A stretch of 5,160 bases of DNA. Source: Clostridia bacterium (lineage in GTDB: Bacteria; Bacillota; Clostridia; Peptostreptococcales; Anaerovoracaceae). The stretch covers positions 1 through 5,160 of the forward strand of contig JAIKZT010000059.1 in NCBI GenBank assembly GCA_024682015.1, written 5' to 3'. Both the position numbers and the translations under genes were made by a program. The notes beneath the pieces are model-generated. The model made no database searches. It was not told where the DNA came from and saw only the letters and a list, made by a program, of their open reading frames with translations. This document shows, piece by piece, positions 1 to 4,990 of this stretch; the first letter of the stretch is position 1; the number at the start of each line of letters is the position of its first letter.

Positions 1-893
1 CCTCCCAGCAGCTTGTCCCCGGAGAAGAGGATGACGTCCGCTCCTGCAGCCAGGGCTTTCTGCGCCGTGGGTTCGTCGAGGCCGCAGCTGCTCAGGTCCT
101 TCAGCAGGCCGCTGCCCAGGTCGTAGATGAGGGGCAGCCCCCGGCCGTGCGCCAGCTGCGCCAGCTTTTCGGCGGGCACGTCCTCCGTAAAGCCGATGAC
201 CCGGTAGTTGCTCGGGTGGACCTTCAGGATCGCGGCCGTATCGGGGCTGATCGCCCGCTCGTAATCCGCCAGGTGCGTCTTGTTCGTCGTGCCGATCTCC
301 TTCAGGACCGTGCCGCCCTGCTCCATGATCTCTGGCACGCGGAATGACCCGCCGATCTCCACGAGTTCGCCTCTGGAAACGATGACCTCCTTGCGGTACG
401 CCAGCGACACGAGGCACAGCAGCGTAGCGGCCGCGTTGTTGTTGACGACCATGGCGTCTTCCGCTCCGGTGACATGCGCGATGAGCCTTCCCACGTGGTC
501 GTGGCGGCTTCCCCGCTCGCCCTTCTGCAGATCGTACTCCAGCGTGGAATACGAGCATGCGATCTGAGACGCTTTTTCGGCCGCGCTCTTCGCGAGCCTC
601 GCCCTGCCCAGATTCGTGTGCAGGATGATGCCCGTAGCGTTGATGACGGGCCGCAGCGAGGGCTGATCCGTCTCCTCGAGGATGACCGCGGCTCTGGCTG
701 CGGCGGCTTCGGGACTGACGTCCGCCTCTTCTCCGTTCAGCAGCGCATAGCGCATCTCATCCACGGCTTTTCTTACCGCTTCCAAGGCCGTTTTTCGGCC
801 CGTAGAGGCCGATAACTCCCGCAGGAGGGGTAATTCCATGACCACATCCGCTTTGGGCAGGTTTTTGAGTTTTTTCTGTATATCCTGGTTCAT
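1..893 (-). CDS. selA: L-seryl-tRNA(Sec) selenium transferase (selenocysteine synthase), N-terminal 297 residues
   Basis: SelA is a cytoplasmic, PLP-dependent, oligomeric enzyme. It converts Ser-tRNA(Sec) to Sec-tRNA(Sec) using selenophosphate made by SelD; SelB then delivers the product at UGA codons. My minus-strand translation starts MNQDIQKKLKNLPKADVV. It shows INATGIILHTNLGRA (84-98), GERGSRHDHV (125-134), SRGELVEIGGSFRVP (173-187), EIGTTNKTHL (199-208), VHPSNYRVIGF (225-235) and IYDLGSGLL (256-264). It ends at SGDKLLG, where K294 matches the PLP-binding lysine (K295 in E. coli). The family is about 460 residues long, so roughly 165 C-terminal residues lie beyond the left edge. The start ATG at 893-891 follows GGGAG (907-903) by nine bases; the other nearby ATG (898) stops after two codons. 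It lies 88 bases after the flavodoxin-like gene on the same strand and may share its transcript, since I see no clear promoter between them. selD and selB are not in the window. Confidence 0.96.
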   Translation of the reverse strand, partial: MNQDIQKKLKNLPKADVVMELPLLRELSASTGRKTALEAVRKAVDEMRYALLNGEEADVSPEAAAARAAVILEETDQPSLRPVINATGIILHTNLGRARLAKSAAEKASQIACSYSTLEYDLQKGERGSRHDHVGRLIAHVTGAEDAMVVNNNAAATLLCLVSLAYRKEVIVSRGELVEIGGSFRVPEIMEQGGTVLKEIGTTNKTHLADYERAISPDTAAILKVHPSNYRVIGFTEDVPAEKLAQLAHGRGLPLIYDLGSGLLKDLSSCGLDEPTAQKALAAGADVILFSGDKLLG

Positions 894-901
894 AACATCA
901 T

Positions 902-936
902 GCTCCCGAACGCACCCTTCGAAAGGTTCAGGGAGC
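902..936 (-). promoter_or_regulatory. Stem-loop sequestering the selA ribosome binding site
   Basis: In minus-strand RNA, GCUCCC (936-931) pairs perfectly with GGGAGC (907-902). A single bulged U (930) follows on the 5' side, then GAAC (929-926) pairs with GUUC (911-908). The 14-base loop (925-912) can form a further three-pair CUU/AAG stem. The 3' arm contains the GGGAG Shine-Dalgarno of selA, so folding should block ribosome binding. No U-tract follows, which argues against a terminator. In E. coli a SECIS-like hairpin in the selAB leader binds SelB and represses translation. This hairpin is in the equivalent place, but I cannot show that it is a SelB ligand. Confidence 0.55.
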
Positions 937-981
937 GTCCTTTTCCCCCGGGTTGCTTCGAATCTTCAGAGAACGCTCTCC

Positions 982-1485
982 CTATCCGAACAGCTCCATG
1001 GCCTTGCGCGCGAAGCGCTCGCCGAAGATCTCGAAGTTATCCCTGAAATCCTCCAAGCAGGCCTTTTCGATGTTGTGGTTGACCGCTACGGGGCCGAGGT
1101 GAATGCACGGATCGCCAAAGGCGCCGCCGCCCGAATAGCAGAGCATGCCGATGGTGATGAGGTTCGTCAGGATGGACTGCACGACCAGGTCGCCGCCGCC
1201 GTGCGTATACTGCACCGTCGCGAACGCTCCGCCCAGCTTGCCGCCGAGCTTCAGTTTCGGCGCGCCTTCCAGCAGCCAGGTGCGCATGTCCGCCGTCATG
1301 AGGGCGTAATACGAAGGGCTGCCGATGACGACGCCTGCCGATCCCTTCACGAATTCCTCGTCAACGCCATGGACGGAAAACGTCTTCGCCTCCACGCCTT
1401 CGATGCGGGTCATGCCCGAAACGATCCACTCGGCGCACTGCTTCGTGTTACCCGTCTTTGAATCGTATATGACAGAAAGTTTCAT
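982..1485 (-). CDS. Flavodoxin/WrbA-like FMN-binding protein
   Basis: This is a 167-residue soluble protein of the flavodoxin fold, predicted to bind FMN and act as an electron carrier or NAD(P)H:quinone reductase. The N-terminal beta strand leads into the FMN phosphate loop S9-K-T-G-N-T14 (translation MKLSVIYDSKTGNTKQ). GSPSYY (55-60) precedes the helix that follows the second FMN-contacting loop. YTHGGGD (93-99), followed by LVVQSILTNLITIGM, resembles the His-Gly-Gly and Gly-Met pattern of WrbA-type proteins. The open frame runs further upstream, but the ATG at 1485-1483 is chosen because AGGAGG (1496-1491) sits five bases before it. It stops at TAG (984-982). It has its own extended -10 promoter and is followed by selA, with which it may be cotranscribed. 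A redox role linked to selenium metabolism is only a guess from position. The exact subfamily (flavodoxin, WrbA-like or FMN reductase) is unresolved. Confidence 0.88.
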   Translation of the reverse strand: MKLSVIYDSKTGNTKQCAEWIVSGMTRIEGVEAKTFSVHGVDEEFVKGSAGVVIGSPSYYALMTADMRTWLLEGAPKLKLGGKLGGAFATVQYTHGGGDLVVQSILTNLITIGMLCYSGGGAFGDPCIHLGPVAVNHNIEKACLEDFRDNFEIFGERFARKAMELFG

Positions 1486-1524
1486 CCTGGCCTCCTTTGA
1501 ACGAAATGTGCCGTTTACCCTGCC

Positions 1525-1533
1525 ATTATACCA
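1525..1533 (-). promoter_or_regulatory. Extended -10 promoter of the flavodoxin-like gene
   Basis: The minus strand reads TGG-TATAAT, a perfect -10 hexamer (1530-1525) with a TGn extension (1533-1531). The -35 region falls in the T-run of the preceding terminator and is poor (TTTTCT at 1552-1547, 16-base spacer), which is common for extended -10 promoters. Transcription would start near 1518, giving a leader of about 33 bases with AGGAGG in it. Confidence 0.7.
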
Positions 1534-1548
1534 TAAGCGGCGCCACAG

Positions 1549-1575
1549 AAAAACTCCCGGCGCATCCGCCGGGAG
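1549..1575 (-). terminator. Rho-independent terminator of the 130-residue-protein gene
   Basis: A perfect 9-bp stem (CTCCCGGCG at 1575-1567 with CGCCGGGAG at 1562-1554, minus-strand reading) has a four-base loop. It is followed directly by TTTTT (1553-1549). It begins 28 bases after the upstream gene's stop. It separates that gene from the flavodoxin-like gene, whose promoter starts just beyond it. On the plus strand the stem is followed by CCTTTT, so weak bidirectional use is possible. Confidence 0.92.
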
Positions 1576-1603
1576 CCTTTTCATGCGCGGGCAGGTTTCT
1601 GCC

Positions 1604-1996
1604 TTACTTTTCTTCCTGATCCTTGCGTCTTGCTTCTTCGATCTGGTTGTTGACGTAGATCTCGATCCTTCTCTTGCGGATGTTGGCCTGCTTCATCTTG
1701 AAGTAGTCCTCCATTTCGTCCTGGATGTGGGAGCGGATCTCTTCGACAGTCTTGGCATCCTTGTCCTCGGCAGCCTTTTCGAAGGATTCCTTCAGGTAGA
1801 CGTCCTCCATGTCCGTCTGATCCTTGATGAACTCAGAGATCTGTTCGCTGTTGAGGCCGACGGCGGCGAAGAGGATATAATCGATCATGGCGGCCTTGAT
1901 GTCCGGGTCGGCATTATCAGTCTGGTTTTCTTTAACGATGGTCGTCTGCAGCGCCATGTCGAATGCGGCCTGCAGGAGTTTCTGCTTGTCGTTCAT
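1604..1996 (-). CDS. Hypothetical charged helical protein, 130 residues
   Basis: I do not recognise this protein. It starts MNDKQKLLQAAFDMALQTT, contains PDIKAAMIDYILFAAVGLNS (31-50), and continues almost entirely in residues that favour helix. The C-terminal third (about 85-130) is strongly charged and basic-acidic mixed (MKQANIRKRRIEIY at 101-114, then EEARRKDQEEK), which suggests a long helix or coiled coil. I see no signal peptide, membrane segment or catalytic motif. The frame is open further upstream, but the ATG at 1996-1994 is preferred because AAAGGTG ends seven bases before it. The gene is a single unit with its own promoter (TATAAT at 2051-2046) and terminator (1549-1575). It lies between the rpsB-tsf terminator and the flavodoxin-like gene. 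No function can be inferred from its neighbours. Confidence 0.8.
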   Translation of the reverse strand: MNDKQKLLQAAFDMALQTTIVKENQTDNADPDIKAAMIDYILFAAVGLNSEQISEFIKDQTDMEDVYLKESFEKAAEDKDAKTVEEIRSHIQDEMEDYFKMKQANIRKRRIEIYVNNQIEEARRKDQEEK

Positions 1997-2045
1997 AGTA
2001 AGACACCTTTCTAAAATCGAGCAAAGCTCTTTATTCTGTACCACC

Positions 2046-2077
2046 ATTATATACTCATTTCGGCTGAAAAGATACAA
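2046..2077 (-). promoter_or_regulatory. Promoter of the 130-residue-protein gene
   Basis: The minus strand carries TATAAT (2051-2046), overlapping TATATA (2053-2048). The best -35 is TTGTAT (2077-2072), 18 bases before TATATA and 20 before TATAAT, so the -35 is weak. The predicted start near 2040 gives a leader of about 44 bases ending in the AAAGGTG site. Like the flavodoxin promoter, it lies directly after a terminator and reads TATAATGG. Confidence 0.6.
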
Positions 2078-2096
2078 AAAGAATAAATATCGCGTA

Positions 2097-2130
2097 AAAG
2101 CAGACCCCCGGCGCCTTTGCCGGGGGTCTG
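2097..2130 (-). terminator. Terminator of the rpsB-tsf operon
   Basis: A perfect 12-bp stem (2130-2119 with 2112-2101, minus reading CAGACCCCCGGC / GCCGGGGGTCTG) has a six-base loop. It is followed by TTTT on the minus strand (2100-2097). It lies 26 bases after the tsf stop, so the operon ends here rather than continuing into pyrH. The plus-strand side lacks a T-run directly after the stem. Confidence 0.93.
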
Positions 2131-2156
2131 TGAGGTTCAGTCTTTTCTTTTCCGAA

Positions 2157-3098
2157 TTACGCCTGCATCTGCTTGGCGACTTCTTCCGCGAAGTTCTCGA
2201 CCTTCTTTTCGAGGCCTTCGCCCACTTCGTAGCGGACCATCTCGACGACCTGGATGGGCTTGCCGAGCGCCTTGGCGCAGGAAGCGACGTACTCGCCGAC
2301 CGTCATGTTGGAATCCTTTACGAAGGCCTGATCCACGAGGCAGACTTCCTTCAGGGACTTCTTGACGCGGCCGGTGATCATCTTCTCGATGATGGCCTGG
2401 GGCTTTCTCTTGTTTTCGGGCAGTTCGTTGTTCTCGTTCATGGCCTGCGCGAGGATGACTTCCTTCTCGTGCGCCAGATACTCGGGATCGACGCCTGCTT
2501 CGTCCACGTAGAGCGGGCGCATGGAAGCGGCCTGCATGGCCACGTCCTTGCCGCAGACGGTAACTTCTTCAACGGATGCGTCGGTCTTCAGGCCGATGAT
2601 AACGCCGATGCGGCCGCCGCCGTGGGAATAACCGACGTACTTGACGCCCGGCGTATTGCACTTGACGGCTCTGCGGAGGTTCATGTTCTCGCCGATCTTC
2701 GCGATCTTGGCGGTGAGGACCTCGGCAACGGTGCCTTCTTCGCCGTAAGCCATATCCTTCAAGCACTCGGCGCAGGCCTTGTCGGCCGCGAGCGCGATGT
2801 CGGCGAGCTTTTCGACGAATTCGACGAACTCTTCGTTCTTGGCGACGAAGTCGGTCTCGGAGTTGACTTCCACGGCGGAAGCGGCGGTGCCGTCCGCTGC
2901 GAACGCCATGCGCACAAGGCCTTCGGAGGCGATGCGGCCGGACTTCTTGGCGGCCTTCGCGAGGCCGTTCTCTCTCAGATAGTCGACTGCCTTGTCCATA
3001 TCGCCGTCGGTGGCGACGAGGGCCTTCTTGCAATCCATCATGCCGGCGCCGGTGGCGTCGCGGAGTTCCTTAACGAGTGCTGCTGTAACTGCTGCCAT
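2157..3098 (-). CDS. tsf: Translation elongation factor Ts
   Basis: EF-Ts is the nucleotide exchange factor that releases GDP from EF-Tu in the cytoplasm. The 313-residue product is full length for the longer (about 300-residue) EF-Ts proteins. The N-terminal UBA-like domain reads VKELRDATGAGMMDCKKAL (9-27), then KAVDYLRENGLAKAAKKSGR (36-55). The diagnostic ETDFVAKN lies at 81-88; D83 and F84 correspond to the Asp-Phe pair that contacts the EF-Tu G domain. HGGGRIGVIIGL (159-170) and DVAMQAASMRPLYV (185-198) mark the core domain. RYEVGEGLEKK ends the C-terminal module. The start ATG at 3098-3096 has AGGAG (3110-3106) seven bases upstream. The gene follows rpsB by 30 bases and ends at TAA (2159-2157), 26 bases before the operon terminator. 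No anomaly is seen. Confidence 0.98.
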   Translation of the reverse strand: MAAVTAALVKELRDATGAGMMDCKKALVATDGDMDKAVDYLRENGLAKAAKKSGRIASEGLVRMAFAADGTAASAVEVNSETDFVAKNEEFVEFVEKLADIALAADKACAECLKDMAYGEEGTVAEVLTAKIAKIGENMNLRRAVKCNTPGVKYVGYSHGGGRIGVIIGLKTDASVEEVTVCGKDVAMQAASMRPLYVDEAGVDPEYLAHEKEVILAQAMNENNELPENKRKPQAIIEKMITGRVKKSLKEVCLVDQAFVKDSNMTVGEYVASCAKALGKPIQVVEMVRYEVGEGLEKKVENFAEEVAKQMQA

Positions 3099-3111
3099 GG
3101 TATTTCTCCTT

Positions 3112-3137
3112 ATGATTACTCTTCATGATTACTCTTC
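3112..3137. repeat. Exact 13-bp tandem duplication across the rpsB stop codon
   Basis: ATGATTACTCTTC occurs twice back to back (3112-3124 and 3125-3137, plus-strand reading). On the coding strand each copy reads GAAGAGTAATCAT, so the last two Glu codons and the stop of rpsB are copied into the rpsB-tsf spacer. The duplication lengthens the spacer but leaves the tsf ribosome binding site intact. It looks like a recent slippage event. Confidence 0.95.
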
Positions 3138-3899
3138 GACTTTAACTTCTTCGGCCTGCGCGGGGGTCTCCTCTTCGGCGGGAGAAGCTTCCTCAGCCGG
3201 AGCTTCCGCGAAAGATTCGCCCTGCTTGCCTTCGATGACGGCGTCGGCGATCTTGCCGGCGATCAGCTTGACCGCGCGGATCGCGTCGTCGTTCGCGGGG
3301 ATGACGTAGTCCAGGTCATCCGGATCGCAGTTCGTGTCGCACATGCCGACGATGGGAATGCCCAGAACTCTGGCTTCCTTCACAGCGATGCGTTCCTTCT
3401 TCGGGTCGACCACGAAGACCGCGCCGGGCATGCCGTGCATGTCCTTGATGCCGTCCAGATACTTTTCGAGCTTTTCCAGTTCCTTGCGCAGGGTCTGGAC
3501 TTCCTTCTTGGAGAGCAGATCGAACGTGCCGTTCGCTTCCATTTCCTTGATCTCAGCCAGTCTCTTGATTCTCGTGGAGATGGTCTTGTAGTTGGTGAGC
3601 ATGCCGCCCAGCCATCTCTCGTTGACGTAGAACTGTCCGCATCTCTCGGCCTCGTCCTTGATGGCGGCCTGAGCCTGCTTCTTGGTGCCGACGAACAGAA
3701 CGGGTCTGCCTTCTGCGGAGACGCTCTTTACGAATTCGTAGGCGTCATCCATCTTGTGGACCGTCTTGGACAGGTCGATGATGAAGATCCCGTTTCTCTC
3801 GGCGAAGATGTACGGAGCCATCTTCGGGTTCCATCTCCTGGTCTGGTGACCGAAGTGGACGCCTGCTTCCAGCAGCTGCTTCATAGAAATTACTGACAT
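3129..3899 (-). CDS. rpsB: 30S ribosomal protein S2
   Basis: S2 binds the 16S rRNA platform/head region of the small subunit and is needed for S1 association and initiation. The 256-residue product is full length. Hallmarks in order are GVHFGHQTRRWNPKM (13-27), IFIIDLSKTV (38-47), FVGTKKQA (69-76), NERWLGGMLTN (93-103), the coiled-coil hairpin around 105-150, and IVGMCDTNCDPDDLDYV (183-199) followed by IPANDDAIRAVKLI. After about residue 225 comes a low-complexity Ala/Glu/Pro tail ending EEVKVEE; acidic tails of variable length are common in this family. The start ATG at 3899-3897 has GGGAGG (3912-3907) seven bases upstream. It is first in the rpsB-tsf operon, with a leader of about 120 bases from the promoter at 4027-4055. 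The stop TAA lies inside the second copy (3125-3137) of a 13-bp tandem repeat. Confidence 0.98.
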   Translation of the reverse strand: MSVISMKQLLEAGVHFGHQTRRWNPKMAPYIFAERNGIFIIDLSKTVHKMDDAYEFVKSVSAEGRPVLFVGTKKQAQAAIKDEAERCGQFYVNERWLGGMLTNYKTISTRIKRLAEIKEMEANGTFDLLSKKEVQTLRKELEKLEKYLDGIKDMHGMPGAVFVVDPKKERIAVKEARVLGIPIVGMCDTNCDPDDLDYVIPANDDAIRAVKLIAGKIADAVIEGKQGESFAEAPAEEASPAEEETPAQAEEVKVEE

Positions 3900-4020
3900 T
3901 TGTTTACCTCCCGGTTAAACTTCCACCCCCTCGCTCCTGCCAAAAACCCTTGCGGGCACCGAAGGCAGACCATCGGGGATGTGCGAAATAAAATATCGTC
4001 ACGCAAAAAGGAGCGCAACC
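3900..4020 (-). promoter_or_regulatory. rpsB: rpsB 5' leader
   Basis: About 120 bases separate the predicted transcription start (near 4020) from the rpsB start codon. The minus strand shows CUGCC (3967-3963) able to pair with GGCAG (3941-3937), enclosing a GC-rich loop with the run GGGTTTTT. An alternative short CCTT/AAGG pairing uses some of the same bases. Ribosomal protein leaders often host autoregulation (S2 represses rpsB in E. coli), but I recognise no known S2-binding structure here. The proposed pairing is weak. Confidence 0.35.
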
Positions 4021-4051
4021 TCATGTATTATACACGCGAGGCGCGCTCCTT
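4008..4051. repeat. Interrupted dyad spanning the rpsB promoter; possible minus-strand terminator
   Basis: AAGGAGCGC (4008-4016) is the exact reverse complement of GCGCTCCTT (4043-4051). Inside, CCTC (4019-4022) pairs with GAGG (4038-4041), around a 15-base centre containing the -10 box. On the minus strand the outer arm is followed by a run of T (4009-4005, TTTTT then GCG). A transcript arriving from the right could therefore fold and terminate. The rpsB transcript itself starts within the dyad and would not contain both arms. Confidence 0.6.
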
Positions 4052-4055
4052 GCAA
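4027..4055 (-). promoter_or_regulatory. Promoter of the rpsB-tsf operon
   Basis: The minus strand has TTGCAA (4055-4050), a 17-base spacer, and a perfect TATAAT (4032-4027). This is a strong housekeeping-type promoter with an expected start near 4020. It lies within a long interrupted dyad (4008-4051). The left end of the repeat-bounded unit begins only 14 bases beyond the -35, so the promoter's upstream (UP-element) region borders that unit's end. Confidence 0.85.
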
Positions 4056-4069
4056 GCATTATTTTTCAT

Positions 4070-4093
4070 GGCTATTTCGTTTAATGGTGAGAT
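4070..4093 (+). repeat. Left terminal inverted repeat
   Basis: It starts GGCTATTTCG at the outer end and finishes TTAATGGTGAGAT. Aligned with the right repeat read inward, it differs at positions 7 (T/C), 11 (T/G) and 18 (G/A) only. The GTGAGAT core begins 17 bases in from the outer end. The last eight bases and the following TATTTTT (4086-4100) also form an exact 15-base inverted match with 4930-4944. Confidence 0.85.
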
Positions 4094-4140
4094 TATTTTT
4101 TCTGAACGACCACCTGATCCCTTGGGAATATTTATGAAAA

Positions 4141-4147
4141 GTGAGAT
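4141..4147 (+). repeat. Second left GTGAGAT core
   Basis: GTGAGAT, preceded by AAAA, starts 71 bases from the left outer end. This is exactly the offset of the second core at the right end (4943-4937). Confidence 0.7.
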
Positions 4148-4188
4148 ATTGACAACATTTTCCATGCCCTCAATTTACCCCCCTATTA

Positions 4189-4195
4189 GTGAGAT
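4189..4195 (+). repeat. Third left GTGAGAT core, at the -35 region of the internal gene
   Basis: GTGAGAT, preceded by ATTA, starts 119 bases from the left end. It overlaps the position expected for the -35 of the internal gene's promoter (-10 at 4208-4213). A protein binding these cores could therefore also control that gene. Confidence 0.65.
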
Positions 4196-4204
4196 GGCCT
4201 TTCG

Positions 4205-4213
4205 TGGTAAAAT
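4205..4213 (+). promoter_or_regulatory. Extended -10 promoter of the internal gene
   Basis: TGG (4205-4207) precedes TAAAAT (4208-4213), which matches TATAAT at five of six positions. The -35 region is poor (ATTAGT or TTAGTG) and overlaps a GTGAGAT core. The start near 4220 lies just before the AAGGAGG site. Confidence 0.55.
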
Positions 4214-4238
4214 AGCGCAAATCTGAAGGAGGCAACCT

Positions 4239-4283
4239 ATGACGAAATGCAGAAAACAGATTCCCTACTATGCTTCGCCTTAA
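4239..4283 (+). CDS. 14-codon ORF with a strong ribosome binding site (leader peptide or frameshifted gene start)
   Basis: ATG at 4239 follows AAGGAGG (4226-4232) by six bases, the best ribosome binding site in this part of the window. It encodes MTKCRKQIPYYASP and then stops at TAA (4281-4283). The larger frame downstream is +1 relative to it, and its own ATG codons (4270 and 4285) have no nearby ribosome binding site. Three readings fit. It may be a coupled leader peptide, since the stop is one base before ATG 4285. It may be a +1 frameshift at CCT-TAA. Or it may be the true N-terminus broken by one inserted base. The peptide has no run of identical regulatory codons, so classical attenuation is not indicated. 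Confidence 0.5.
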   Translation: MTKCRKQIPYYASP

Positions 4284-4728
4284 AATGCTCTACGGTGATA
4301 CAAAACTTGAGAAAGTCGACCGTCCTGAGTATACTCCGAAAGGCTTTTTCTTTAGCACCTCTTTCGACGAAGTAAAGTTCGATCCCAGCGAGGCATCAGG
4401 CAATGCAGCGCTTGACTTTCGTACGATATGCAAGGTCTGCGTGATGCTCCACCCTGAAATCACAGACAAGTTCCCTGACCTTGCGGATATAGACAACCTC
4501 CCGCTCTACCTACTCGTTGAGCACTTCATAAATGGTGCGTACTACAACCTCGCGTTCGAAACCGCGCAGCTTTTAGACAACGGCGAATTTAACCAGGTCT
4601 TGATCAAACACCCAACACCTCTCACAGAGGCCGATCAGATCTTCGACGTGATGCGCGCACAGATAATGGCCGGCCTTGACAAGGCCTATCTGATTCCCTA
4701 CAAACAACCCGCAAAAGAAGACGAGTAG
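4270..4728 (+). CDS. Hypothetical protein inside the repeat-bounded unit, about 150 residues
   Basis: I do not recognise this protein. From ATG 4270 it has 152 residues (MLRLKMLYGDTKLEKVDRPE...); from ATG 4285 it has 147. If joined to the upstream 14 codons by a +1 shift at 4281 it would have 162. The N-terminal part reads TPKGFFFSTSFDEVKFDP, the middle NLPLYLLVEHFINGAYYNLA looks like a helix, and the end is YLIPYKQPAKEDE. It is acidic, with no signal peptide or clear membrane segment and no DDE, HUH or recombinase motif, so it is unlikely to be a transposase. The real start is uncertain because neither ATG has a ribosome binding site of its own. It is followed 23 bases later by a terminator and appears to be a single-gene transcript. 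Its base composition is lower in G+C than rpsB-tsf, in keeping with acquired DNA. Confidence 0.72.
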   Translation: MLRLKMLYGDTKLEKVDRPEYTPKGFFFSTSFDEVKFDPSEASGNAALDFRTICKVCVMLHPEITDKFPDLADIDNLPLYLLVEHFINGAYYNLAFETAQLLDNGEFNQVLIKHPTPLTEADQIFDVMRAQIMAGLDKAYLIPYKQPAKEDE

Positions 4729-4750
4729 TTTTCTCTCATTTTCACTTTCC

Positions 4751-4775
4751 AAGGCTCCATTGCGAGCCTTTTTTT
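4751..4775 (+). terminator. Rho-independent terminator of the internal gene
   Basis: AAGGCTC (4751-4757) pairs with GAGCCTT (4764-4770) around a six-base loop. TTTTT follows (4771-4775), making seven consecutive T with the stem end. It begins 23 bases after the gene's stop. Confidence 0.9.
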
Positions 4776-4880
4776 ATTCACCTGTATCCTGTCGAAGCCG
4801 GCACCCGCCCCATCTTATATAAAACAAGCAACCCCCAGGAACTCTGAAGGCTGCTATTTATGTACAATTATCTGGGGTTC

Positions 4881-4910
4881 ATCTCACCCTTTCTCGGCGG
4901 AGCGGAAGCG
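4881..4910 (+). repeat. Right-end 30-bp repeat, copy 1 (third right core)
   Basis: It starts ATCTCACCCTTTCTCGG and ends AGCGGAAGCG. It matches copy 2 at 27 of 30 positions (differences at 9, 13 and 22). The ATCTCAC part is the core seen at both ends, read outward. The GC-rich second half (CGGCGGA...CGGAAGCG) is absent from the left end. Confidence 0.85.
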
Positions 4911-4936
4911 TGCAATGTTACCTCGCTATAAAAATA

Positions 4937-4966
4937 ATCTCACCTTTTGTCGGCGGAACGGAAGCG
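4937..4966 (+). repeat. Right-end 30-bp repeat, copy 2 (second right core)
   Basis: It starts ATCTCACCTTTTGTCGG and ends AACGGAAGCG, 56 bases after copy 1. With the following AGAT it is flanked by ATCTC and GAGAT, an inverted pair. Its core lies 71 bases in from the right outer end. The preceding AAAAATA plus its first eight bases (4930-4944) exactly match the reverse complement of 4086-4100. Confidence 0.85.
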
Positions 4967-4990
4967 AGATAAAACTAAAATAGTTTCGAT

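Noticed and set aside
838..1461. 207-codon plus-strand open frame opposite the flavodoxin-like gene
   Set aside because: Antisense shadow covering the intergenic region and the flavodoxin-like gene; the translation has the composition of reverse-complemented coding sequence.
2019..2029. GAGC-AAA-GCTC mini-hairpin in the leader of the 130-residue-protein gene as an attenuator
   Set aside because: Only four base pairs and no proper T-run or leader peptide.
1887..3128. 413-codon plus-strand open frame opposite tsf
   Set aside because: It is the antisense shadow of tsf and its flanks, made open by GC-rich codon bias; tsf is unambiguous on the other strand and this frame has no ribosome binding site or recognisable protein.
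4149..4177. TTGACA at 4149-4154 as a -35 box
   Set aside because: At 16-18 bases downstream the hexamers (CAATTT, AATTTA, ATTTAC) do not resemble a -10; the extended -10 at 4205-4213 is better placed for the gene.
4830..4879. Inverted repeat AACCCCCAG / CTGGGGTT as a terminator
   Set aside because: It has a bulge, a 33-base loop and no T-run on the plus strand; the terminator at 4751-4775 already serves the gene.
4881..4966. Two 30-bp repeats 26 bases apart, considered as a CRISPR array
   Set aside because: Only two copies, three mismatches between them, the third spaced copy shares only a short core, and no cas gene is present. The matching inverted cores at the other end explain the pattern better.
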